16,708 bases of DNA, from NCBI GenBank assembly GCA_043798435.1, contig JAZDOR010000084.1:1-16708 (forward strand), in the 5' to 3' direction. Under the pieces are notes generated by a model, which saw only the letters and a program-made list of their open reading frames with translations, was not told the DNA's origin and made no database searches. The stretch's first letter is position 1. Each line of letters starts with the position of its first letter. Positions 6,947 through 14,306 of the stretch are shown here, in pieces. Origin of the DNA: JAGUXG01 sp043798435. GTDB lineage: Bacteria > UBA9089 > UBA9088 > JAGUXG01. Made by a program: the position numbers and the translations under genes.

Positions 6947-8668
6947 TTACAAATTCAAGTGGGTTGCATTTAATGCAATCCCCAGCATTTGTGCTATATC
7001 ATCGAGTTTTTGTTGGACTTCAGGGACAATTTCGTCCGGACGCATCTGTTCTGCGATTCTGTAATATTCATCTTTGGATAAAGGTAACTGTGCTGTCTTG
7101 AAGAAATCTGGTAGTATTGTTTTGCTTACTGGGATTTCGTTTAAATAAACATGTTTTCCAAGCGGATTACGTAGCACCTCACCAGTCAATTTATCCTGCA
7201 AATATTTTTCTGGCAAATCTGCAAATATCGGTATCAATTTGGAATGGACAAATCGCAATAATGCCTCTGGATGGATTAAATAGCTTTCTGATTCATAGCG
7301 TGTCCATCTGCCTATTATAAATCCTTCTCCTGCAAGTTCATGGTCAGGCAACTTCCTGTTATCGCCGTCTAATAGCAGATAACCTTTAATCTGCGGCTGG
7401 ATTGCCTGCAATGCAAAAAAATGGGCGCGGGCCTCTCTTGGATTTCTCCCTCGATTATCTTGCCACATCGGGGAATTGGTAAACCACTTGTATAACGGAT
7501 GCTTCAAGACAAATGACCAGGAACACAAAAGATTAAAATCTTGTTCACTTTCAACATAAAGCACGCCCGCTGTTTTTTCTGCCTGCAATATGTCCATTGC
7601 CGTAACTCTTTTCAGCGCCTCGCGTACTTGATCCCTCTCTACATCACAGTTCAGCAGATGTGGTTTGTCATAAAAAGATAAAATTCTATCAGGACTTGTA
7701 GCGTCAATCAGAACCTCTGAATGAGTAGCAATAATCAATTGGCAATCTCGTTTGTCTGCAATTGCTTGGAGTTTTTGGTAAATCTGTTTTTGTAAAACAA
7801 CATGTAAATGAGCATCTGGTTCATCTAAAAGAAGAATTGAGGCAGACCGTGCATAAAAAAAGGCAAGCAGCATTAATACCTGATGGAATCCGCTGCCCGC
7901 GTTGGCAATATCAAGGCGCGAAAGTCCGCCCAGCCCTTTCCCTTTCGGTATTCCCGGCAGGTATTCACACAAAATAAACGGTTTCCCTTCATATTCAGGT
8001 GGCAATAACTGATAACCAAAAAGTTCCTCTATTTGCTTAACCAAATCATCCCATCCCGATTTATTTTGCTTATAGACCTCTACAAGCAGATTTCGGACTA
8101 TATCGCCTGGTTTACTTTGTCCGATAAGCAGGTCTTGATATTCACGCTTATACTCTGTTTCTTCTACACCAATGCCTGAAAAGGGTGGCACATGAACAAC
8201 ATTAAGGTCCATGGCTAACCTGGGTATGTTATCTATATGTTCAGGAGACGGTCTAACTGAAATCATTTCCTCCCCTCGATAACGAAATTCAAAAGTCATT
8301 TCCCATCCGTTATCTTTTGTAACCCCTTTTAAGGTAATAGTCATCACACGAGGGGTGCCCAATTTTTGTTCTGGTTTTAATTCGTCCTTTTTAAGAGCGG
8401 TTGATGTGTTCGTCCACAGAAGATTCATCTCACGCAAAGGTATTGCCGTAAAATCCTTTCTTGTAATTACTACTCCGGTGCTCAGTTTTCTCTTTGAGGC
8501 AGAGCGTTTTGTCAACCATTTCTGCATGGCCAAATTCCAGACAGCAATTGCCTGAAGCAGTGTTGTTTTACCTGAGTTATTAGGTCCGGCAAGGATTATA
8601 TTCTCGCAAAGATCAAAGGTTTCTTCCTCAAACTGCTTGAAATAACAAACCTTAACCAGCTTTATCAT
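6947..8668 (-). CDS. ATPase-TOPRIM fusion of the OLD/PARIS type
   Basis: A 573-residue protein. The N-terminal ABC/SMC-type ATPase has Walker A GPNNSGKTT (28-36), signature NAGSGFHQ (256-263), Walker B ILLLDEPDAHLH (278-289) and the switch histidine THSE (315-318). The C-terminal part has YVESEQD (371-377, E373), LLLDGDNR (431-438) and RYESESYLIHPEAL (457-470). That order of an acidic residue, then DxD, then a Y.SESYL element fits the TOPRIM fold of OLD nucleases and the DUF4435 partner in PARIS. Known relatives are phage-triggered nuclease systems; here the sensor ATPase and effector would be one chain. The ATG has AGGAG 7 bases upstream. It is the first gene of the defence block in transcription order. 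No helicase partner (GajB-like) is adjacent. Confidence 0.75.
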   Translation of the reverse strand: MIKLVKVCYFKQFEEETFDLCENIILAGPNNSGKTTLLQAIAVWNLAMQKWLTKRSASKRKLSTGVVITRKDFTAIPLREMNLLWTNTSTALKKDELKPEQKLGTPRVMTITLKGVTKDNGWEMTFEFRYRGEEMISVRPSPEHIDNIPRLAMDLNVVHVPPFSGIGVEETEYKREYQDLLIGQSKPGDIVRNLLVEVYKQNKSGWDDLVKQIEELFGYQLLPPEYEGKPFILCEYLPGIPKGKGLGGLSRLDIANAGSGFHQVLMLLAFFYARSASILLLDEPDAHLHVVLQKQIYQKLQAIADKRDCQLIIATHSEVLIDATSPDRILSFYDKPHLLNCDVERDQVREALKRVTAMDILQAEKTAGVLYVESEQDFNLLCSWSFVLKHPLYKWFTNSPMWQDNRGRNPREARAHFFALQAIQPQIKGYLLLDGDNRKLPDHELAGEGFIIGRWTRYESESYLIHPEALLRFVHSKLIPIFADLPEKYLQDKLTGEVLRNPLGKHVYLNEIPVSKTILPDFFKTAQLPLSKDEYYRIAEQMRPDEIVPEVQQKLDDIAQMLGIALNATHLNL

Positions 8669-8734
8669 CTTCTATCTCCTCTTGTAATCGTTGGTAATGT
8701 CAAAAACTTTTCCTTGAATTTCTCTTAACTTTCT

Positions 8735-8766
8735 AGAAGAAAGGGGTCATAGAAGAAAGGGGTCAA
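8735..8766. repeat. Two tandem 16-bp units at the edge of the RAYT element
   Basis: The 15-mer agaagaaaggggtca occurs at 8735-8749 and again at 8751-8765, each followed by one extra base. The second copy runs into the inverted terminus of the RAYT remnant. It may be a target-site or end duplication from insertion or slippage. Confidence 0.6.
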
Positions 8767-9029
8767 ATCTTTATTCTTGATATTTAGAGCTGTATCCTTC
8801 TTCAATCTCACGAAATTTTTTGACAAGTTCCTCATCTTTTTCTACCCTTATCTTTAACCGTTTTCTCCCCTGAGATACAGTGCTGTAATCTATCCCTCCA
8901 AGCTCCTTTCCTATCTTTTCTTGAGATAAGCCTGTATACTGCGTTTGGATATTCAATTCTTAATTGTCTTGCCATGATGTTCAATTTATATCACAGATTC
9001 CTAAAAATGTCAAGAAGATTTGACCCCTT
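8757..9029 (-). mobile_element. Internally deleted RAYT (IS200-like) element with 15-bp inverted ends
   Basis: The ends are a perfect inverted pair: aaggggtcaaatctt at 8757-8771 and aagatttgacccctt at 9015-9029. The 273-bp interior carries only the first and last parts of a REP-associated tyrosine transposase gene. It interrupts or terminates the polA-like fragment that resumes at 9030. It looks like a non-autonomous derivative that would need a full-length transposase elsewhere to move. Confidence 0.72.
8771..8975 (-). pseudogene. RAYT transposase remnant: N-terminus joined out of frame to C-terminus
   Basis: From the ATG at 8975 the translation is MARQLRIEYPNAVY, the typical N-terminus of REP-associated tyrosine transposases. 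At about 8934-8940 the reading frame changes. The other frame then gives YTGLSQEKIGKELGGIDYST and a basic tail ending EEGYSSKYQE at the TAA (8771-8773), which is the C-terminal helix-turn-helix of the same family. Roughly the central two thirds, with the HUH histidines and catalytic tyrosine, is missing, so no active transposase can be made. The longest continuous ORF here (8771-8956) is this C-terminal part read from an internal TTG and is not an independent gene. Confidence 0.75.
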
Positions 9030-9472
9030 CAAACAGTTCTTTGCCAAAGCTATAGCTGTGACAAGCCTTGGATTTCCAATTCTTTCTATATTTTCTAAGA
9101 TGCTATCTAAGTTTCCAAACCTGTTAATAAGCTCAATGGCAGCTTTTGGACCCACCCCCTTTATCCCTGGCAGATTGTCTGAGGCATCCCCAACAATGAC
9201 AAGGAAGTCCGCAAGGGTCTCTGGATAAACCCCAAATCTCTCTTTTACCGCCTCTCTCGTATAAACAACCTTCTCGGCAGCCCCCTTTTTAGGCGAGGAT
9301 ACCCTTACCTTCTCATCAACCAACTGCAAGATGTCCTTGTCCTGGGTGACAATCACTATCTCATCCATATCAGCCTTGAACCTTGTAGAGAGGGTGGCAA
9401 TAATGTCATCAGCCTCAAACCCGGAGACAGCAACAGAAAGGACTCCTAAGGCTGGTATTATCTCAAATATTG
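9030..9472 (-). pseudogene. polA: polA fragment (part of 5' nuclease domain), second copy
   Basis: The translation (IFEIIPALGVLSVAV, GFEADDIIATLSTRF, MDEIVIVTQDKDILQLVDEK through RIGNPRLVTAIALAKN) corresponds to polA codons about 89-236. It aligns to polA 1949-2391 at a constant offset of 7081 bases with no indel. Nucleotide identity is high, and the differences cluster near 9030-9060 (RLVTAIALAKN versus RIVSALKEAKN). There is no start codon upstream; an in-frame TGA lies just before the homology begins. The reading frame continues into the RAYT element until a stop at 8991. The internal ATG at 9368 gives a 125-codon ORF that could be expressed only as a partial nuclease lacking catalytic N-terminal residues. 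I treat it as a pseudogene. Confidence 0.88.
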
Positions 9473-9621
9473 TAAGCGTTCAGGTAGTGTAAGAAAAGGA
9501 GATATGAAGATAAAGGGGATATGGAGATATTTTTTTGTGTCCCAGTCTAATAATTTTGGAGTGAAGTGCAAAGTCATATTATCCCCCTATCTCCCATATC
9601 TTCTTATCCCCCTTCTTACAC
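9473..9621. repeat. Dispersed inverted-repeat element, copy 1 (MITE-like)
   Basis: Arms of about 43 bases at 9487-9530 and 9578-9621 are imperfect inverted copies: gtgtaagaaaaggagatatg on the left, and its complement ending ccccttcttacac on the right. Both are built of purine/pyrimidine-biased GGGGATATGGAGAT-like units. The left end adds gtaagcgttcaggta. The right end touches the purF stop codon. A related copy is at 13764-13870. No ORF is evident inside; a role as transcript terminator or mobile repeat is possible. Confidence 0.6.
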
Positions 9622-9622
9622 T

Positions 9623-11020
9623 TTACAAAATAGGATAATCCCCTGAAAAGCAGGCGGTGCAATAATTCTCTGGGTTTTTTACGCAGGATAGCATCCCTTC
9701 GAGCGACAAATACTCCAGAGAATCAACGCCGATAAAATCCCGTATATTAGAAATGCTCTTCTTTGCGGCAATAAGTTCCTTTTCTGTTGGTGTATCTATA
9801 CCATAGTAGCAGGGATGCTTGACTGGTGGAGAAGAGATTCTGAGGTGTATTTCACGAGCCCCAGCCCTTCTGATCATCCCTATTATCTTCCGGGATGTTG
9901 TTCCCCTGACAATAGAATCATCAACCACAACCACTCTTTTTCCAGCTATAATATCAGCCACTGGATTCAGTTTTATCTCAACGCCTGCCTTTCTCATAGA
10001 ATCTTCAGGATTGATAAAGGTTCTGCCAATATAATTGTTTCTGACAAGACCCAACTCATAAGGGGTGGTTGTCTCTTCAGCGTAACCCATAGCGGCTATT
10101 GTTCCAGAATAAGGCACAGAGATGACTACATCTGCAGGAATACTTTTTTCTACACCAAGCCTTCTGCCTAACATCTTTCTCACAAAGTAGCACACCTCAG
10201 AAAAAACACGGCTATCAGGCCTGGCAAAGTAGATATGCTCAAAGATGCAGTAGCTTTTTCTTATGGGATAGGGAAGCTCATAATCCCCAAGGAGATAAGT
10301 CTTTGCTGTAAGATGCTCTTGTGGGGATGGCTGGACATAAAAGATAGAGGTCATTCCAGAGTCATCTATAGTAACCATTTCACCTGGCTCAACATCCCTT
10401 ATATATTTTGCCCCGACCAGATCAAAAGCAGATGTCTCAGAGGCAAAGAATACGGTTTTCCCCCTTGAACCAATAGCTAATGGTCTGAACCCAAAAGGGT
10501 CCCTGACTGCCACCATTTTATCCTTTAGCAGGAAAAGGAGAGAATAGCCACCTTTTATCAAGGAGAGAGAAGAGATTAAGGCAGAGATAAAATTATGGGT
10601 TTTAGCCCTGGCAATTCTGTGCAGGATAACCTCAGAATCTGATGTTGTCTGGAAGATAGAGCCTTCCCTCTCAAGCCTCCCTTTGAGATGTCCGCTATTT
10701 AGAATATTTCCATTGTGGGCTATGGCAATCTGCTGTCCCTCAGAACAGGAGATGAGAAGTGGCTGTGCCTCCTCAATTCGAGATAGCCCGGCTGTGGAAT
10801 ATCTTATGTGACCTATACCTGAGCTACCCTTGAGCTTACTTATGTCATCCCTGGTAAATGCCTGGGCAACAAGCCCCATTCCCCGATGGAGACGAAGTGC
10901 CTTTCCATCAGACACAACTATACCTGCTGACTCCTGGCCCCTATGCTGAAGGGCAAATAAGCCACGATAGATAAGAGATGATGCCTCCTTAGCTCCCCAT
11001 ACACCAAATATACCACACAT
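9623..11020 (-). CDS. purF: Amidophosphoribosyltransferase
   Basis: This enzyme makes 5-phosphoribosylamine from PRPP and glutamine, the first step of purine synthesis. The start at 11020 puts Cys at residue 2 (MCGIFGVWG), the glutaminase nucleophile; an in-frame ATG 11 codons upstream would instead give a propeptide-like extension, as in Bacillus. The length is 465 residues. The N-terminal glutaminase has QHRGQESAG, HIRYSTAG and AHNGN. The C-terminal phosphoribosyltransferase has the PRPP loop VVVVDDSIVRGTT (363-375). Cysteines at 258, 404, 454 and 457 sit where the Bacillus-type enzyme binds its 4Fe-4S cluster. The usual VPDSG reads VPYSG (302-306). No strong Shine-Dalgarno is visible. The gene stands alone between repeats. 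Confidence 0.96.
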   Translation of the reverse strand: MCGIFGVWGAKEASSLIYRGLFALQHRGQESAGIVVSDGKALRLHRGMGLVAQAFTRDDISKLKGSSGIGHIRYSTAGLSRIEEAQPLLISCSEGQQIAIAHNGNILNSGHLKGRLEREGSIFQTTSDSEVILHRIARAKTHNFISALISSLSLIKGGYSLLFLLKDKMVAVRDPFGFRPLAIGSRGKTVFFASETSAFDLVGAKYIRDVEPGEMVTIDDSGMTSIFYVQPSPQEHLTAKTYLLGDYELPYPIRKSYCIFEHIYFARPDSRVFSEVCYFVRKMLGRRLGVEKSIPADVVISVPYSGTIAAMGYAEETTTPYELGLVRNNYIGRTFINPEDSMRKAGVEIKLNPVADIIAGKRVVVVDDSIVRGTTSRKIIGMIRRAGAREIHLRISSPPVKHPCYYGIDTPTEKELIAAKKSISNIRDFIGVDSLEYLSLEGMLSCVKNPENYCTACFSGDYPIL

Positions 11021-11142
11021 TTTGTTTACCACAGAGAGACACAGAAAATTCATTTCAAATTTAGCATTTTAATAAAATTCAATCTGCTTTTGATAAATGA
11101 ATTTTCTTATGTCTTCGCGGTTTATATTCTTTGTTGTTTCTA

Positions 11143-11159
11143 TCTCGGTAAATAGTTAC
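11143..11159. repeat. 17-bp dispersed repeat, copy 1
   Basis: tctcggtaaatagttac occurs here and identically at 15486-15502; a degenerate version (tcggctgaatagttac) lies near 13672-13687. This is the only notable feature in the AT-rich gap between purF and the STAND gene. Confidence 0.6.
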
Positions 11160-11221
11160 TAATAATCTTACCTTCATCTCCCCCATCTACCCTTGAATCC
11201 TTGAACCCTTTTTTAATTTCC

Positions 11222-13452
11222 CTAACCAGAAAAATCAAAAAGGGTGAGGGTGCCGTTTAGATTGGCGGTGATGAACTCATTCCCATTCTTTGGGTTTATG
11301 GATATATGATGAGGTGTCCATAAAAGGTTTATACTCTGAAGTTCTTCCCCGGTCTCCGTATCCCAGAGCTTCAGGGTCCTATCTGCTGAACCAGAGAGTA
11401 TCTGTCTGCCATCAGGAGAGAAGACACAACTCAAAACACTATTCGTATGCCCCTTAAACTCCCGTATCACATTTGCGGTCTCTGTATCCCATAGCAGAAG
11501 GGTCCTATCTGCTGAGCCGGATAATATCTGCCTGCCATCAGAAGAGAAGGCACAACTATTGACCACATTCTCGTGTTTTAGATTAGGTGAGCCCAGAAAG
11601 CCTTTTAACCTGTGTCCAACACTATCCTGATAATACCTAAAATTCTTATCCTCAGGATAATATTCTGGTGTATCAAGGTTGAGTAAAAATCTATTCTGTA
11701 TCCCCCATTTTTTAATATGCCACTCTTCTGCCCAGTCATCTACCTGTTTTTCGGAGATTATATTTTTGAAAAAGGATATCCTGGCATCCTCAATCTCAGA
11801 GGAAGCCCCAAAGAATTCATCAGCAGGTATATACCTTAGTAGTGTCGGTCTGGATAGCTTGGATAGCCCTTGATAGCCTTTCAGCCCTTCCTCCAATACC
11901 TGCTTTCTCTCAGAGAGGATAGTTTTGACTAATTGTTTATAGACCCATTCTATCTTTGGCAATGCCTTCTGGGCCAAAATATCAGGGGGCAAACTATCCC
12001 CCTTGGCCTTATTGAAGAACTCTTTTAGGGCACTGAGCCTGTAACCTTTCTTCATACTATCCCATATCCTGAGAAGGAAGAACTTGAGTAAGATATCATA
12101 CATGGTGTATCTTGAGTCAATCCTTCTGAATATCTCATAATAAACCATAAGCAATAGTCCAGTCAGGGGTGTTCCAGCTACCTTTTTGACCACCTCCTTC
12201 TCTGCCTCCATCAGACTAACAAGCTCATCAGGGGATAATGTACCTGGAGATTTACCAGCAAATAAGAAGGCAAAGAGGAGATACTTTAAGCCAATAGGGG
12301 CATCATATCTTGCTTGCTCTAACTTATACTGCTTCTCATTACACCAGATTTCAAAGTCTGGCAGGTGCTTACATTCAACATAAACCATCAGTTCTTTGGC
12401 TATCTTAAAGGTGCTATGAACAAAGTAATGGAGTATGGTTGTCTTGCCTGCACCAGGCAAGCCATAGATAAAGCCTTTATTAAACCGCTGGAAAATACCC
12501 TCAGCTGTAAGTTTATCTTCCTGTTTTTCCTCTTTGGGTTCTTCAAGGTAGTCCTCTACCTTCCATGCCTTTATCTTTGGTCTTGTTTTCAAAAACCCGC
12601 GTGATGATGAGCCCTTTTCCGATTTAATGGTCAGGTTGATAAAGTTTTTCTCAATATCAATCGGGTCATATACGCCAGCCAGCACCCGAATCTTTTGGGT
12701 TTTATTATTCAACTCTGTCAGTCGGAGTTTAAGCAGGTCACTTGATTTCTCCTCACCTTTCTTTGGTGGGATAAGGCGATAGACATGGACATCAGTCACA
12801 GAAAAGCCTTTTAAGGGCATAGTGATATGTTCCTTGATGGCTTCTATATGGAAGTCTTTAAGAATGGGCTGTAGCCCTTCAAATAAATGTGAAGTAACTA
12901 TTAACTCCTCCTCATGAGCCTCTTTTTCCAGACGAAATACCTTAATCCCACAAGAGCCGGCAAAATCTATCTTTTTACCGCCTTCATCTAACCAGAAGCT
13001 AAAATAGCCACAATGTGCCACCATTCTCAAGCAGACCTTAAATCCTGAGTTATCTGCTATCTTTTTTTCGCAAAACAGGTCAAGAGTGATTTTGAAGTCA
13101 AATTTAGCGCCAGTGATTCTGGAGAAAAAAGCCTGTGCCTCTCTGGCAAGCCGCAGGAAACCATTCTCAGTCACCCAGAAGATGAAATTAGCCTTATACT
13201 TAGCCAACTCATCCCTGCCAAGATTTATGTAACCTAAAGCCTCCGGAACCCCCTTTTCTAAATCATAAAAGCAGATGACAGTGGATGAAGCAGGGTCAAT
13301 ATCTTCCTTTCTGATTATTTGAAGCGGGCTTTTGTTAAAGGCACAAATGATAGTAATTACTGAATATACTCTGGGAAAGGTATTTCGTCAAGAGATTTTT
13401 CGTATTCCACTAATTTATTCTCGGTATAGCTCTTCCGGCTCAAATATTCCAT
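11222..13452 (-). pseudogene. STAND-like P-loop NTPase with WD40 repeats, frameshifted and probably decayed
   Basis: The main ORF (11222-13207, 661 residues from a TTG) has Walker A GLPGAGKTT (249-257) and two clear WD40 units ending SGSADRTLLLWD (about 574) and SGSADRTLKLWD (about 616), with a partial third. The frame stays open upstream of the TTG for about 50 more codons (VICFYDLEKGVPEALGYINL just before it) back to a TGA, with no start codon. The missing start is in the next frame: ATG 13452 or GTG 13410, giving EYEKSLDEIPFP before its own stop at 13357. The frames join at TTTCCCA near 13372-13378. No Walker B 'LDGxDE' is found after Walker A, and too few WD40 units remain for a propeller. 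Relatives act as signalling or defence sensors; this copy is probably inactive. Confidence 0.68.
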
Positions 13453-13665
13453 CTTCAGTGATTATCCTGGTGATGAGGAGGCAGGTGTAACATCAAATGC
13501 AGGGTTTATAACAGGAAAGTCATAATGTGTAACCTCATTTTTGGGTCTTTCTTCAATCACAATCTCATCTCCGCTTGGACAGTCCATATCGAAAGTTGAA
13601 GATGGGGCGGCTACATAGAATGGAAGTTCATTAATAATTTTTAATCTGTAATCTGTGGCTTTCAA
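13415..13665 (-). pseudogene. mtnA: mtnA 3' remnant (methylthioribose-1-phosphate isomerase)
   Basis: The translation ELPFYVAAPSSTFDMD, GDEIVIEERPKNEVTHYDF, INPAFDVTPA matches the C-terminal part of the MtnA/eIF2B-like isomerase of methionine salvage. After DVTPA the frame slips by one. The expected ending LITRIITEDGIFEPEELYRE then continues in the next frame to a TAA at 13415-13417. A few residues expected between EVTH and NPAFDV are also missing. Everything upstream of about ELPFYV is gone; the preceding 'KATDYRLKI' residues come from repeat-like sequence (cacagattacagattaaaaa), and the apparent start is a TTG. About 80 of the expected ~350 residues remain. The STAND start region overlaps the final codons. 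Confidence 0.78.
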
Positions 13666-13763
13666 AAAGATCGGCTGAATAGTTACTTTTTAGATTTACA
13701 ATATAATTTGTTTTCAGTCATTCTTTGTGCCTCCTTTGAGAACTTTGTGGTTAAATATTTCCG

Positions 13764-13870
13764 AAAAGATAAGGAAAGAGAGATATGAAGATTATTCATT
13801 ATTTTATCCCCTTATCTCCTTAATCTCCATATCCCCTTTTCTTACACTACCGCAGCGGTTACGATATCTT
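13764..13870. repeat. Dispersed inverted-repeat element, copy 2
   Basis: The right arm (13805-13851) is made of tatccccttatctcc-like units and ends cccttttcttacactacc. It pairs imperfectly with 13764-13794 (aaaagataaggaaagagaga). The flank cttacactaccgcagcggtt resembles the reverse complement of the copy 1 flank at 9471-9500 (cttacactacctgaacgctt), so the two are members of one family. No gene is seen in 13666-13916 apart from this and a degenerate copy of the 17-bp repeat. Confidence 0.58.
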
Positions 13871-13916
13871 GCCAATTTTAGTATAGCAACTTATGCAAGA
13901 TACTATAGTTACCAGC

Positions 13917-14303
13917 TCAGTCTGATTTAGTCATCTCTCGGATAATATCGCTGATTGACAGGACACCAACAGCCCTTCTCCCTTCTGGATGAAGGACAAT
14001 AAGCCTGTGAACCTTAAGCCCTAACATCACCTCTGCTGCCTCTCTCAGCCTTGAGTTGGGTGTAATGCTTCTAAGGTGAGAGGACATAATATCCTCTGCC
14101 CTTGTCAGGTCTAAGTCTTGATCCATCACCTTCAAAAGGTCCATCTCAGAGATAACACCAATCACATCTCCGTTATCATCCATCACAGCTACGGCGTGGA
14201 TTTTGTTCTCAACCAATGCCCTGGCCACCTCTTTCGCACTGTCTGTGAGATGGACAGAGACAACCCCTCTGGTCATTACATCTAAAACCTTCTTATCTTC
14301 CAT
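13917..14303 (-). CDS. Tandem CBS-domain protein
   Basis: A 128-residue protein made of two CBS domains: residues about 5-60 (VLDVMTRGVVSV, HAVAVMDDNGDVIGVISEMD) and 68-125 (AEDIMSSHLRSITPN, HRLIVLHPEGRRAVGVLSISDI). Such paired domains usually bind adenine nucleotides and regulate a partner; nothing here identifies the partner. The ATG is 3 bases after the stop of the aminotransferase gene, and its Shine-Dalgarno GGAGGTGA overlaps that stop, so the two are almost certainly translationally coupled. The protein is intact and typical in length. Confidence 0.92.
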   Translation of the reverse strand: MEDKKVLDVMTRGVVSVHLTDSAKEVARALVENKIHAVAVMDDNGDVIGVISEMDLLKVMDQDLDLTRAEDIMSSHLRSITPNSRLREAAEVMLGLKVHRLIVLHPEGRRAVGVLSISDIIREMTKSD

Positions 14304-14306
14304 TCT

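Noticed and set aside
8771..8956. A 61-codon ORF as an independent small gene
   Set aside because: It is the C-terminal segment of a RAYT transposase read from an internal TTG; the true N-terminal codons lie just upstream in another frame.
8991..9368. A 125-codon ORF as a stand-alone 5'-3' exonuclease
   Set aside because: It is the polA duplicate; it lacks the N-terminal catalytic segment and its last residues are read from the RAYT element.
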